Shown: piece by piece, positions 25,605-34,808 of the stretch
Position numbering within the stretch: position 1 is the stretch's first letter
Layout: each line of letters opens with the position of its first letter
Source: Roseimaritima multifibrata
GTDB taxonomy: Bacteria > Planctomycetota > Planctomycetia > Pirellulales > Pirellulaceae
DNA: 64,000 nt
Reading direction: 5' to 3'
Assembly (NCBI RefSeq): GCF_007741495.1
Contig: NZ_CP036262.1
Location: 2,480,001 to 2,544,000, forward strand
The notes under the pieces: model-generated
What the model was told of the DNA's origin: nothing
Databases searched by the model: none
Seen by the model: only the letters and a program-made list of their open reading frames with translations
Position numbers and translations under genes: made by a program

Positions 25605-26924
25605 ATGGCTAAGAAAAAACGGACCAATCGAGGCCGCGGCGGCTCTAACGGCGGCGGCGGAAATCCTTCTCAACAGGGAGGATCCACCAATAATAACAAC
25701 GGGCCTCAGCGCTCTCGGCGACGACGCCGGGGCGGTGGTGGCGGAGGAGGCGGTGAAGGAGACGGCGGATCGCCGATCGACAACGACGCTCCTCTGATCG
25801 AGGGTGAAGGGATCCTGGAAATGCATCCCAACGGTTATGGGTTCCTCCGCAATTCAGCGAATAACTACTCTCGCGAACGAACCGATCCCTTTGTGCCAGG
25901 CACAATGATCGAAAAATTTGGGCTCCGTGAAGGAGTCCTGATTAAAGGGATGGTTCAAGATGCGAGGCGGCAACAAGGGCCGCGAGTCCGTGAAATTCAG
26001 TCGGTCGACGGCCGGACTCCAGAAGAATACCTTGAAGTAAAAGACTTTGATTCTCTGACAGCCGAAAATCCCGACGAATGGTTGCGTCTTGAAATTGGCC
26101 GCCAGCCGATAACCAATCGTGTTATCGACCTCTTGGCACCGCTCGGCAAAGGGCAACGTGCCTTGATCGTTGCTCCCCCGCGTAGCGGTAAAACGGTCAT
26201 GTTGCAGAACATTAGCCAAGGGATCGCACAAAATCATCCGGAAGTTAAGTTGATCGTATTGCTGATCGACGAACGCCCGGAAGAAGTGACCGACATGCGG
26301 CGCAACGTGACGGGCGGCGAAGTGATCGCCAGTAGCTTGGATATGGATGTTGAAAGCCATGTTCGCCTTAGCCAATTGGTGATTGCTCGAGCAAAACGTC
26401 TGGCCGAAATGGGCGAAGATGTCTTTGTGCTGCTTGATTCGATCACCCGTCTGGCTCGAGCCTTTAATAAATGGGTCGGTCGTGGCGGTCGCGGCGGTGC
26501 AACCATGTCAGGCGGTTTGGACATCAAAGCGATGGACATTCCAAAGAAATTGTTCGCAACCGCTCGGTCCTTCCAAGAAGGTGGCTCTTTGACGATCGTA
26601 GGGACCGCTCTGGTCGATACGAACAGTCGAATGGATGAAGCCATTTTCCAGGAGTTCAAGGGAACCGGGAATATGGAAGTGGTTCTTGATCGCCGTTTGG
26701 CCGATCGTCGCGTTTGGCCTTCGATTGACATCTCCCAAAGTGGGACACGTCGCGAAGAATTGCTGCACGACGAAGAGACCTACGAAGCGGTCACCATGCT
26801 ACGCCGGACTCTCAGCAGCATGCATCCCTGTGATGCCATGGAGCAATTAACGACCCAATTGGGCCGCTTTGAAAGCAATGAGGAGTTCATTAAGCTAATC
26901 AGCGGCGCAAAACTGACAAACTAG
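25605..26924 (+). CDS. rho: Transcription termination factor Rho
   Basis: 439-residue RNA-dependent ATPase and helicase. The first 60 residues are an Arg/Gly/Asn-rich disordered region (RRRRRGGGGGGGGEGDGG). The cold-shock-like RNA-binding domain follows (GILEMHPNGYGFLR at 69-82), then the ATPase core with P-loop APPRSGKT at 190-197, LLIDERPEEVTDM (Walker B) and GGSLTIVGTALVDTNSRMD. Length is normal. The ATG at 25605 gives MAKKKRTNRG. A candidate promoter lies about 390 nt upstream; long leaders fit the autogenous attenuation known for rho in other bacteria, but no such element is identified here. Confidence 0.95.
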   Translation: MAKKKRTNRGRGGSNGGGGNPSQQGGSTNNNNGPQRSRRRRRGGGGGGGGEGDGGSPIDNDAPLIEGEGILEMHPNGYGFLRNSANNYSRERTDPFVPGTMIEKFGLREGVLIKGMVQDARRQQGPRVREIQSVDGRTPEEYLEVKDFDSLTAENPDEWLRLEIGRQPITNRVIDLLAPLGKGQRALIVAPPRSGKTVMLQNISQGIAQNHPEVKLIVLLIDERPEEVTDMRRNVTGGEVIASSLDMDVESHVRLSQLVIARAKRLAEMGEDVFVLLDSITRLARAFNKWVGRGGRGGATMSGGLDIKAMDIPKKLFATARSFQEGGSLTIVGTALVDTNSRMDEAIFQEFKGTGNMEVVLDRRLADRRVWPSIDISQSGTRREELLHDEETYEAVTMLRRTLSSMHPCDAMEQLTTQLGRFESNEEFIKLISGAKLTN

Positions 26925-26937
26925 GGCGTTAGACAGG

Positions 26938-26967
26938 TTGCAAAAAAAACAGGCGGGAGGGTAGAAT
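26938..26967 (+). promoter_or_regulatory. Candidate promoter of tRNA-Ser
   Basis: TTGCAA (26938-26943), 18-bp spacer, TAGAAT (26962-26967), 26 nt before the tRNA start. Confidence 0.45.
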
Positions 26968-26993
26968 CCCTTTCGCTGAAATGGCGACCACCC

Positions 26994-27076
26994 GGAGGGT
27001 AAGCGAATTGGTGAGCGGCCTCATTGGAACTGAGGTACCCCGTAAGGGGCTGCGAGTTCGAGTCTCGTGCCCTCCG
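26994..27076 (+). tRNA. tRNA-Ser (GGA)
   Basis: Acceptor GGAGGGT paired with GCCCTCC (one G-U pair), anticodon stem CCTCA/TGAGG with loop TTGGAAC (anticodon GGA), long variable arm with TACCCCGTAAGGGGC, T-loop TTCGAGT and discriminator G. The 3' side fixes these borders; they put A rather than U at position 8 and leave a weak D stem. CCA is not encoded. Confidence 0.88.
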
Positions 27077-27096
27077 CTTTAACGTCTTCAGTAAAG

Positions 27097-27133
27097 CCCC
27101 TGTCGGAACCTCGGTTCTGACAGGGGTTTTTTT
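27097..27133 (+). terminator. Rho-independent terminator after tRNA-Ser
   Basis: CCCCTGTC (27097-27104) pairs with GACAGGGG (27119-27126), with an inner GAACC/GGTTC stem, followed by seven Ts. Confidence 0.92.
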
Positions 27134-27266
27134 GTGAAGTCACCAGCGGCAATGTCGCCTGTTACGCTGGTTCAAGGGATGGTGGTTCAAGGAATGATGG
27201 TTCGCGTCTGTCGTTGGTCCGGGAGGCGTGTTTGGGGCTGCCTCGCAGTCGCATTCTTCCTTCGCA

Positions 27267-28271
27267 ATGAAAGCCGGGCAGATGGGTAACGATGTTCCTG
27301 AAGCAATGCACAAACCGCTCCGTTTGAAATTCCTACCCCGGATCGCGTTGGTTTGTCTGTACGCGGTTATTCTGTTTTGGCTGGGAAGGAATTTGCACTG
27401 GGGTTGCGATTTGCTGACCCACACGCTGATGCATTGTTGGTGGTTCGCTTGTGGGCTGTTGGCCTATTTTGCGGTCACCAAGCAGTGGCGATGGGGGGCG
27501 ATGTCTGTGGTTTGGGTACTGGGCGTTGGGGCAATTGTCTTGCCGGCTTCGGGCTGGTTTGCCGCTTCCGCTGATTCGTCGGTGGTCGCAAGTGGAACGG
27601 ACATCCGCGTTCTGACCTGGAATACCTTTGTTGGCAATCAGGATATTGAAAACACGGCCGCGGATATCGACGCCGCCGACGCGGATATCATCGTCATCGT
27701 CGAATGGACTCCCGCGATGCGCAATCATTTGGCGGCACTTCGCGCAGAATATCCCTATCGGATGGAAGTTCCTGGGCAGGGAGCGTTTGGGATCGCCTTG
27801 TATTCAAAAGTTGCCGGTAAGATCGATACGGTACTGCTTCCTGGCGATGTGTCGTCGCTGCGGTTTCGCGCCGCCGATCCGGAAATCCCAATTGAAGTCT
27901 GGGCCGTTCATATGTTGCCTCCCATTGGAGACCGGTATTGGCGATTTCGGAATGAACAGTTGGCCGAGATCGCAGGGCATTTAGAAAAAAGATCGCCCGA
28001 CCGACAAGCGATTGTCTGCGGCGATCTGAATGTGACGCCTTGGTCCGGCCATTTTCAGACGTTCTTAGAACGATCCGGGTGTAACGATTCTCGTGAGGGT
28101 CACGGCTATCAAGCGAGCTGGCCGCGGCGTTTGGGAAGGTTGGGGATTCCGATCGATCACTGCCTGGTCGATCCTCGGTTGCAGGTTATCGACCGCAAAA
28201 TCGGTTTTAGCCAATCCGCAAATGGATCCGACCATGGATCGGTATTATTGACGATCCGAGTTCGCCCTTAG
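27267..28271 (+). CDS. Endonuclease/exonuclease/phosphatase-family membrane protein
   Basis: About 334 residues. The N-terminal third has three hydrophobic segments (IALVCLYAVILFWLG, WWFACGLLAYFAV, MSVVWVLGVGAIVLP), then an EEP fold with its motifs: LTWNTF, VIVEWTP (metal-binding Glu), GDLNVTPWS and SDHGSVLL (catalytic Asp-His). The catalytic domain should face outside the cytoplasm if the three segments all span the membrane. Substrate unknown; the family includes nucleases and phospholipid or inositide phosphatases. Start uncertain among several codons between 27228 and 27306. Its end overlaps the convergent kinase-Hsp70 gene by 4 bp. Confidence 0.82.
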   Translation: MKAGQMGNDVPEAMHKPLRLKFLPRIALVCLYAVILFWLGRNLHWGCDLLTHTLMHCWWFACGLLAYFAVTKQWRWGAMSVVWVLGVGAIVLPASGWFAASADSSVVASGTDIRVLTWNTFVGNQDIENTAADIDAADADIIVIVEWTPAMRNHLAALRAEYPYRMEVPGQGAFGIALYSKVAGKIDTVLLPGDVSSLRFRAADPEIPIEVWAVHMLPPIGDRYWRFRNEQLAEIAGHLEKRSPDRQAIVCGDLNVTPWSGHFQTFLERSGCNDSREGHGYQASWPRRLGRLGIPIDHCLVDPRLQVIDRKIGFSQSANGSDHGSVLLTIRVRP

Positions 28272-30799
28272 GCTTTTTTGCTGTCCAGATTGACGACCCA
28301 TTGCTGCCATCGTTGGATTTCTTCTTCGCTGAGGTTCGGAACGGGGAGGGCGGGCAATGGCTCGCTGTGGCCGGTTTCGGGATTTCGAACTCGGATCGAT
28401 AACAGTCCGTTGCTGTCAACATCGAACCCGATTTCAGCGGGGGTGTTGGTCGTTTGCTTGGGCAGATTGTGGCGTCCCAGTGATCGCCAGCCCTCGACCT
28501 CCCAGCCGGATGCTTCGGCGATACTAAGCGTGGGTGGGGATTTTGGATTTCGGTCAGGCGTCAGGCGGCGGTTGGTCCGTGCCGGCAATGCGGTCCCTTG
28601 GGGAACGATGGGAAGGACTTTTTTCCGCTTTCCTGTCGTGTCGTGGACCACGACTCCTAGTGACCGAGCCGTACAGACTTGCGGCGGCAGTGGAATGCCG
28701 TCTCGTCCAGGAAGTTCACCCGCGACCGAAACGGCCGCACCTCTCGCAATGTCTTGTCGTTCCAGGGGGGTAAATTCGGCGTTCGGTCCCAGAATTTGGC
28801 CCAGGATCATTTCAATCGGGGGCGTTTTGGTAATCGAACCGATGGTGATGCAGCGCTGGATCGAGGCGGTGCCGCGTAGAGGGCTGTTTGCGACTTGTTC
28901 CACCATTGTGTGGAAGCGGTCCAGCCATTTTCTGACGGCACTAAATAAGGTTTCGCGATGGATGGTTAGTTGCAGGGGCCGATTGCGGGCAACAAATTGG
29001 AAACTGGTGGAAGGTTGCAGTAGCAGTTGGCGAAGCGCCTTCTCGGATGCCACCTGCAGGCGAGTCGCATCGGCCAGGGATTCACGAGGGTCGAAGCGGT
29101 ATTGCTGCATGCATTGCTGGGCGGCGATGTCCAGCAGTTTGTGTTGCCAGTAGAGCGTTCCGGAATGCCAGGCTCCTGAGGTCGCTAGTTGTTGGATGCG
29201 GCCACCGACACGGCGGAGCAGAACCGCTTCGGTTGTGTTCCCGGTAATCGCAACCGCAAGTTGCGTTTCTGGTTCATCAAGGACGCTGAGTGGTGAATGC
29301 GTGAAATCATTCATCAGCACCGCTTGTGCGGCAGCGATCGATCGGTCGATCAGGCGAATTGAGGTGAGTCCTGCGATCTGGGCTGCCTGCAGAATGCTTC
29401 GTCGGTGCAGTTGGTCGTAGCAGGAGGGGACGGTGATGGCGGTTGCTTGAGGAGCCGCCTTTTGAGGCCAGCCGTTGCTCATGACTTGACGCAGCACTAG
29501 CGCCAGCAGGACTTCTGGCGGGCAGCATTCCCCTGCGACGCGGCGTTCGACGGTCGCTTGCCCGATATACAACGGCAAGCAGTGGGCAACCCTTTCAGGA
29601 CGCCGGATGCGGTAATCGAGCGCTTCGTTGCCGAAGAACAGTTGGTCGCCGCGGCTGGCGATTGCCAAGCGGAGCAAAGGTTTGTTGTGGCCACCGGCAC
29701 GAAGGGATTCCAGTTCCCCTTTGGGGTTGGCTCGTGCAATTGCACCATAAAACATCCCCAGGTCGATGCCGACCACGTCGGTCGAAGCTGTGGATGTGGT
29801 GTCTCCGCCAACTGTTGGACGGTCTTTCCAGGTTTTCGCCGGGCCAGGGGCTGGGAAGATGGGCGTCGCGGAGGCTCGCCAGTGAGTCAGGTCTTCCAGC
29901 AATTCACTTAGGCTGGCGTACCGGTCTTGGGGGCGTTTGGCCATCATGCGGCGGAGCACATGATCCAGCCGCACGTCGACGTCGTGCCGAAGCGTACAAA
30001 GATCGGGGACCGCACCGTCACGATGCCCTTGGATTTGGGCAAGCAGGTCCCCTTCGTATGGGGTTCGTCCGGTCAGCAAAAAGAAAAATGTGGCTCCCAG
30101 GGCATAAATATCTGAGCGAGCGTCGGCGCGGTTCGCCTGTTCCAGTTGTTCTGGGGCCATGTATTCCACGGTCCCCAGGACGCGCCCTGATTCCAGCGGG
30201 GCACGCTGATCCGAGGCGATTGTCGCCAGCCCCAGGTCCAGCAGCTTGATAACGTTTCGGGGCCCCCGCATGAGGTTGCTTGGTTTGATGTCTCGATGAA
30301 CGATCGAAGAGACATGGGCGTAATGGAGTGCTGTGGCTGTTTGCTGGAGCACGTCGACCGCTTCTGGAACCGACAGGGGGCCACGTTCTGCCACCATTTG
30401 GGTCAGGGTGGGGCCGTCGACGTATTCCATCGCCAAAAAGTGCACCCCTTCGGCTTCGCCTGCATCAAACGCGGTGACGATGTTTGGGTGGAGCAATCGG
30501 GCGGCGGCGCGAACTTCGCTATAAAACCTTTCGATCGCTTGGGGGCTGCCCATTCGAGCGGCGGTTAGAGTTTTAAGAGCGACAATCCGCTCCATTGGGC
30601 CGTGAACGGCCAGGTAAACGCGGCCCATTCCCCCTTCGCCAAGCAGCCTCTCGATTCGGTATCCGCCGATTTGTGCCGGGATATTGACGTCGGCATGGAT
30701 ATCGAAATCGTCACCGCCCCCCGTTTGTTCCGACGCCGACATTGTCGGATGGTCGTAATGGGGGATTTCGGCTGGCAGATCGGCATCTGAAGCAGACAC
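28268..30799 (-). CDS. Ser/Thr protein kinase fused to an Hsp70-like domain
   Basis: 843 residues. The kinase domain at about 46-310 is complete: GEGGMG at 54-59, Lys76 in VALKTL, Glu95, HRDIKPSN at 168-175, DLG at 188-190 in place of DFG, and MAPEQ. A linker follows, then an Hsp70-like region from about 341: VVGIDLGMFYGAIA matches the DnaK phosphate-1 loop (GIDLGTTNS), FGNEALDYRIRRP, and IRLIDRSIAAAQAVL (DnaK RIINEPTAAALAY position). IGFDVDSNGLLSIRVRN near 805-825 matches the substrate-domain motif (FDIDANGIL). Starts with GTG; Met20 is an alternative. Divergent from the HTH gene at 31024. It may phosphorylate or sense clients it binds; that is speculation. Confidence 0.85.
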   Translation of the reverse strand: MSASDADLPAEIPHYDHPTMSASEQTGGGDDFDIHADVNIPAQIGGYRIERLLGEGGMGRVYLAVHGPMERIVALKTLTAARMGSPQAIERFYSEVRAAARLLHPNIVTAFDAGEAEGVHFLAMEYVDGPTLTQMVAERGPLSVPEAVDVLQQTATALHYAHVSSIVHRDIKPSNLMRGPRNVIKLLDLGLATIASDQRAPLESGRVLGTVEYMAPEQLEQANRADARSDIYALGATFFFLLTGRTPYEGDLLAQIQGHRDGAVPDLCTLRHDVDVRLDHVLRRMMAKRPQDRYASLSELLEDLTHWRASATPIFPAPGPAKTWKDRPTVGGDTTSTASTDVVGIDLGMFYGAIARANPKGELESLRAGGHNKPLLRLAIASRGDQLFFGNEALDYRIRRPERVAHCLPLYIGQATVERRVAGECCPPEVLLALVLRQVMSNGWPQKAAPQATAITVPSCYDQLHRRSILQAAQIAGLTSIRLIDRSIAAAQAVLMNDFTHSPLSVLDEPETQLAVAITGNTTEAVLLRRVGGRIQQLATSGAWHSGTLYWQHKLLDIAAQQCMQQYRFDPRESLADATRLQVASEKALRQLLLQPSTSFQFVARNRPLQLTIHRETLFSAVRKWLDRFHTMVEQVANSPLRGTASIQRCITIGSITKTPPIEMILGQILGPNAEFTPLERQDIARGAAVSVAGELPGRDGIPLPPQVCTARSLGVVVHDTTGKRKKVLPIVPQGTALPARTNRRLTPDRNPKSPPTLSIAEASGWEVEGWRSLGRHNLPKQTTNTPAEIGFDVDSNGLLSIRVRNPETGHSEPLPALPVPNLSEEEIQRWQQWVVNLDSKKA

Positions 30800-31023
30800 A
30801 GCGGTACGTAGCAGTCGTGAGAAAATTTTTGGATAAGGGCCCTTGTTTATAACGTCAGAAATCTACCTTACGTACCTGGCAATGTCCAAACTTCGCCAAA
30901 TCTTTGCGAAGGTTTGATAACTTCCCGTTAAGGCTATCTCCGTATTCGGCTTGTCAGATCTGTGAGGGGAGTTAAACTAACTTCGTACCCCTTTTTATCC
31001 ATGATAAAGGAAGTTTAGTAGCC
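30800..31023. promoter_or_regulatory. Divergent promoter region with a dyad
   Basis: Between the kinase-Hsp70 gene and the HTH gene. CTTCGC (30891-30896) and GCGAAG (30906-30911) form a dyad with partly matching flanks (AAA and GTTT), a possible operator. AAAGGAAG at 31008-31015 is the ribosome-binding site of the HTH gene. Confidence 0.4.
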
Positions 31024-32166
31024 ATGCGTTATGCCTTTCGTTTGGCGGAGATTCTCGGCCATAGCCCTGATCGGCGGAAACGCCCTGGAACGATCAAAGC
31101 GATTGTCGAGCATACCGGCTTGGATCGTCACCAAGTCGCCGCCCTTTTGAAGAATGAAGCGAAATACATACCTTTGGAAGCCCTTTCAAAGTTGTGTGAT
31201 TACTTAATTGACCAGGGGTACGCCCGTGCTAGCGAGCTTCCCGGAGCCCTGTTCGCTGTGAAACCAGAGAATTTCTGGGAAACGCTTGCGAGACGTAAAG
31301 ACATTGAAATCTGTGTTGGAGTCCGGCAAGCCGATTCCGACCCCACAAATGCCTGGGTGGTCGCCTCTGACTCGGTCCTGATCGGTGAATTGCTGAATGG
31401 GATTTCGACATTAGGCGGAAACGCCAAAATGCAAACGATGCCAGAGCATGGGAGCGAAGAGGAGGTTCAGTCCACGTCTTCGCATCCCGATCAACTGCAG
31501 CAAACCTTGGTCTGGAGCCCGGGGCATGGCTCGGATGAAGATGCACAGGCCCGCGCTCGCAAAATCTTTGACGGCTACGCGGATTCTCAGGGCGATAAAG
31601 CCTTGGTCTGCATTGGTAGTGTGAAGAGTAATCCGGTTACTGAAATGATCTTCGCAGACGCGTTTGGCTGTACGCCATTTGCCAGTGAAGATGATTTGGA
31701 CGATTCTTCTAGTCGGGCATGTCCATTCTTTTTGCGCTATCGTGAAAACGATCCAAAACCGAACGCAGCCTCGGCCGGGGTCCAACTAAGCAAGAATGAC
31801 AAAATCGACAAACCGGGCATCTACTGTGAAGGGGATGACGGTACTTGGTCGTGGGTGGGAGGAGATAAATCAAAAGACGCGGCGTTGGTCTTTTATGTTT
31901 ATCGCGAACCACTGGGGCGGCTTGAGTTGGTCTTAAGCGGGTTTTCTGGGCGAGCGACTCGCTTGCTGGCGAAAACTTTGTCCAGTCGAAGTGAAGAATT
32001 TTGGCCTCCGGTTTACGAAGAACCGGGCCTGCAGATCGGTGCCTTCATCGTTCAGTATGGCGGCTTGGAAGAAGAAGACGATTTGCTGCAAACCAATCTC
32101 TCCGCAGCACCGAAGGTCATTCGTCTGTCGACCGAAGCGATCCGCCGTCGTATGGAACGTTTGTAG
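31024..32166 (+). CDS. HTH (XRE-like) protein with a large unknown C-terminal region
   Basis: 380 residues. The N-terminal 65 residues form a helix-turn-helix of the XRE type (TIKAIVEHTGLDRHQVAALL, then LEALSKLCDYLIDQG). Residues 80-140 resemble a small ligand-binding or degenerate domain (IEICVGVRQADSDPTNAWVVASDS); 180-380 include CIGSVKSNPVTEMIFADAFGC, a WSWVGG segment and SGRATRLLAKTL. I recognise nothing in the C-terminal part. A strong AAAGGAAG lies 8 nt before the ATG. Divergent from the kinase-Hsp70 gene, so regulation of that gene or of itself is plausible. Confidence 0.7.
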   Translation: MRYAFRLAEILGHSPDRRKRPGTIKAIVEHTGLDRHQVAALLKNEAKYIPLEALSKLCDYLIDQGYARASELPGALFAVKPENFWETLARRKDIEICVGVRQADSDPTNAWVVASDSVLIGELLNGISTLGGNAKMQTMPEHGSEEEVQSTSSHPDQLQQTLVWSPGHGSDEDAQARARKIFDGYADSQGDKALVCIGSVKSNPVTEMIFADAFGCTPFASEDDLDDSSSRACPFFLRYRENDPKPNAASAGVQLSKNDKIDKPGIYCEGDDGTWSWVGGDKSKDAALVFYVYREPLGRLELVLSGFSGRATRLLAKTLSSRSEEFWPPVYEEPGLQIGAFIVQYGGLEEEDDLLQTNLSAAPKVIRLSTEAIRRRMERL

Positions 32167-32566
32167 TTCCTGAAATTTCATTCCTTTGGCCATTCGGCAA
32201 ACCCCAAGTCGGCCAGGAAATCACGTGCTCGCAGCGGAGCTTTGTCGGGATGTCCCGACAGAGCCTGCAAAGCACGTGTTGAAGGCCGACTGCTAACCCG
32301 CCGTAGGGCTCTCGCCCAATCACATCTGCGGGCGGATTTTTATAGCCGATCGGCGCAAGCCGATTCGGCAAATGGATTGTGTTTTCCATGCGATTGCGGA
32401 GCGGCTCGCGCCGTTCCGCCAAGAACGTCGATGGCTTTGAGCTCTCGCCGCGGATTCTTTGATGGTTCCTGGGAACCAGGGGTGGCTTTAAGCGGCTAAC
32501 ATCTTTCAGCTAGGCGATGAACCGGAGATTCAGGGCCAGCCAGTACGTGTGAGGCTGGGCACGGTT
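32167..32566. other. Repeat-bearing gap between convergent genes
   Basis: No gene. It holds a 57-bp interrupted hairpin (32222-32278) and one module of the 113-bp repeat family near 32398-32450 (GGCTCGCGCCGTTCCGCCAAG). Confidence 0.7.
32222..32278. repeat. Interrupted palindrome, possible terminator
   Basis: Outer arms CACGTGCT (32222-32229) and AGCACGTG (32271-32278); inner TGTCGGGA (32243-32250) and TCCCGACA (32253-32260), both perfect. The middle stretches pair only partly. It lies after the HTH gene; no T-run follows. Confidence 0.75.
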
Positions 32567-33931
32567 TTACTTAGTCGATCGGGCTAAGAAATCGGGCCAG
32601 ACTTCTTCGTTCAGTTTTTCATCGCCCAGTTCGATGGTCTCATTAACGTTCAGGTTCCCTTTGACGATGTGAGCTGCGTTTAATGCGTACAGCCCCGGGA
32701 CCGAAGTGACTACGGGGGGAAGATTTTTGCTGTAGTTCAGCGTCGGCAGCGCCATTACGTATTTGGCTCGAGACGTTCGGACGGCTGCGACTTGATCCCT
32801 CGAGAAATGGTCATACATGCCTTCCAACGTGCTGAGGAAGCGTTCCTCGATCACATCGTCCGGTTCCTGCAGTCCAGGGGAATCTTGAGGAAGGTATTTC
32901 GGTAGGTAGACCAACGAGTGCCCTCCCAATTCTTTTTCGGGATCGACGATGGTCGACATTTCGATCACGGCCGTCATCGGAACATCGTCGGTGATATTTG
33001 TGACGTAGTACGGACTGATCGGTTTTTTCAGTAGCAGCGACGTGCAGACGACGCCCATGTACTGGATGTTCTCGTGCTGTTTTTTCTGGTGTGGATCTAA
33101 CTGCGGGCAGACTTTTGCGATCAGTGGCGACGGGATCGTGAACAGGACGTTGTCGTAAGACTCTTGCCGGCCGTCTTTGAATGTGACTGAAATTTTTCCG
33201 TCGGGCTGTCGGTGAACGTCTTGCACCGGAGAATCGGCTTGCATTTCGACGCCTTGGTCCTGCAGCGATTTTCCCAGTTCATCAAGGATTCTTGCATAGC
33301 CGCCAGGAACGTAGCCGAACATTTCGACCTTCATTCCGCTTCGGCGAGCTTTATACATGCGTGAGATGTGGGCCCAGATAAAAGCGGCCGAGGCTTGCTT
33401 GTAGGTTTCCCCAAGTTTGGCGCGTAAGAGTGGCAGCCAGATTTTCTGAAAGGTCCCTTTGCCCGACCATTTTTGCAGCCAGTCGGCTACGGGGATTTTC
33501 TCTAAGCGTTGCCAGTTCTTGATTTTAGAAGCCAGCCAAATCGTGCCACCAAGACGCAGTTTTTCGATCAGATTCAGCGGTGGGAATCGCAGGAACTCCA
33601 TCGTGTTGGACATGGAGTACAGTTTGCCGCCGGCGTAAAACCCTGTCTTCGTTTCCACCCAACGGATCTCTTTCTCAAGGCCGATTTCCGTTAGCAGTTC
33701 GCGCAGGCGAGTATCACTGAGGAGGGTCACGTGATAGAAGCGGTCCCAGACGACATCGTTTAGATTCCAGGCACTGGTCAATCCGCCAAATTGGGGTGCC
33801 GCTTCACAAATCGTCACTTTTTGATGACGTTTAGCAAGCTGCTGAGCAACACTTAATCCCATCATGCCGCCCCCCACAACCAACCAGTGAGCGGGGGCCG
33901 TTGAATCGGACGGGTTACTCGTTTGCGTCAT
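32567..33931 (-). CDS. FAD-dependent oxidoreductase (amine-oxidase/protoporphyrinogen-oxidase-like)
   Basis: 454 residues with an N-terminal Rossmann dinucleotide site (VVGGGMMGLSVAQQLAKRHQ, then TICEAAPQFGGLTSAW) and a C-terminal closing motif (VPGLYALNAAHIVKGNLNVNETIELG). The overall pattern fits NAD(P)/FAD-dependent oxidoreductases of the UDP-galactopyranose-mutase/protoporphyrinogen-oxidase group found in polysaccharide loci. The substrate is unknown. Its start overlaps the upstream glycosyltransferase gene by 17 bp, so the pair probably acts on one glycan or lipid-linked sugar. Confidence 0.8.
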   Translation of the reverse strand: MTQTSNPSDSTAPAHWLVVGGGMMGLSVAQQLAKRHQKVTICEAAPQFGGLTSAWNLNDVVWDRFYHVTLLSDTRLRELLTEIGLEKEIRWVETKTGFYAGGKLYSMSNTMEFLRFPPLNLIEKLRLGGTIWLASKIKNWQRLEKIPVADWLQKWSGKGTFQKIWLPLLRAKLGETYKQASAAFIWAHISRMYKARRSGMKVEMFGYVPGGYARILDELGKSLQDQGVEMQADSPVQDVHRQPDGKISVTFKDGRQESYDNVLFTIPSPLIAKVCPQLDPHQKKQHENIQYMGVVCTSLLLKKPISPYYVTNITDDVPMTAVIEMSTIVDPEKELGGHSLVYLPKYLPQDSPGLQEPDDVIEERFLSTLEGMYDHFSRDQVAAVRTSRAKYVMALPTLNYSKNLPPVVTSVPGLYALNAAHIVKGNLNVNETIELGDEKLNEEVWPDFLARSTK

Positions 33932-34808
33932 CGTTTTTCGTTTTCGGAGATAGGAATGCGAGCCGGCGGCGTGCGAGAAGGGTGAGGGTTAAACCGATGG
34001 TCTTAAAGACTTGCATCTTGCTTTCACCACCCTTCTGGTCATAACGCAAACGCAATGGGACTTCGCCGAACATGCAACCTTGCGATCGCAGCTTCAGCAG
34101 GATATCGGACATGCATGAAAAGCCTCGTTCGGCAACGAAGTCGTCCCCGAAGGTATCAAAGGCTTGTCGCAGCGACGCAGCTCGGTAGGCCCGGTACCCG
34201 CTGGTGTAATCTCGCACGCCGCGTGTTGGGAAAATGAGTGTGAATATCAGGCGGGCTCCAATGCTGAGAATCGCCCGATTGAAAGGGACACCAATCACTC
34301 TCGCTCCGTTTTGGAACCGGGATGCGATCACAACATCGCAGCCTTCCCCGATCGTGCGAACCATCCGATCGATCAGACCCGGTGGATGCGTGTTGTCCGC
34401 GTCCATCGTTACGATGATGTCACGCTCGCCTGCACGGTCGGTCGCTTCCCGCAACGCATCACGGATGGTGACTCCCAGCCCTTGGTTCTGTTTGTGCTGA
34501 AGGACGTGCACTGGCATCTGGAAGGACCACTGGCAGGCAATCTTTAAAGTGTCGTCCTGGCTACCGTCATCGACGATGATCACTTCGTATGGATGGCCGC
34601 TGTCCGCGAACGCTTCACCAATCCGCTCCATCAGTTCAGGCAGGGAAGCCTGTTCGTTGTAGGCGGGCAAAGCAAGCAGAACTTTAGCCGGCTGAAATCG
34701 GGTCGCGGAGGGCTCGGTGAGTGAACCGGTCTCAGGGGCCGAAACGGTCCTGAGGTTCGACTCTGGCTTTTGATTCTGCGCGTGGGATTGGGCGTGCGAG
34801 GTCGGCAT
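33915..34808 (-). CDS. Family 2 glycosyltransferase (dolichyl-phosphate-mannose-synthase-like)
   Basis: 297 residues of GT-A fold: VLLALPAYNEQASLPELMERI, IIVDDGSQDD (nucleotide binding), MDADNTHPP (DxD metal site) and YTSGYRAYR, a DPM1-type hallmark. There are no C-terminal membrane helices of the GtrB type, so it is probably membrane-peripheral. It likely transfers a sugar to a polyprenyl phosphate. The first 40 residues are low-complexity, so translation may begin later. Overlaps the oxidoreductase gene by 17 bp. Confidence 0.87.
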   Translation of the reverse strand: MPTSHAQSHAQNQKPESNLRTVSAPETGSLTEPSATRFQPAKVLLALPAYNEQASLPELMERIGEAFADSGHPYEVIIVDDGSQDDTLKIACQWSFQMPVHVLQHKQNQGLGVTIRDALREATDRAGERDIIVTMDADNTHPPGLIDRMVRTIGEGCDVVIASRFQNGARVIGVPFNRAILSIGARLIFTLIFPTRGVRDYTSGYRAYRAASLRQAFDTFGDDFVAERGFSCMSDILLKLRSQGCMFGEVPLRLRYDQKGGESKMQVFKTIGLTLTLLARRRLAFLSPKTKNDDANE

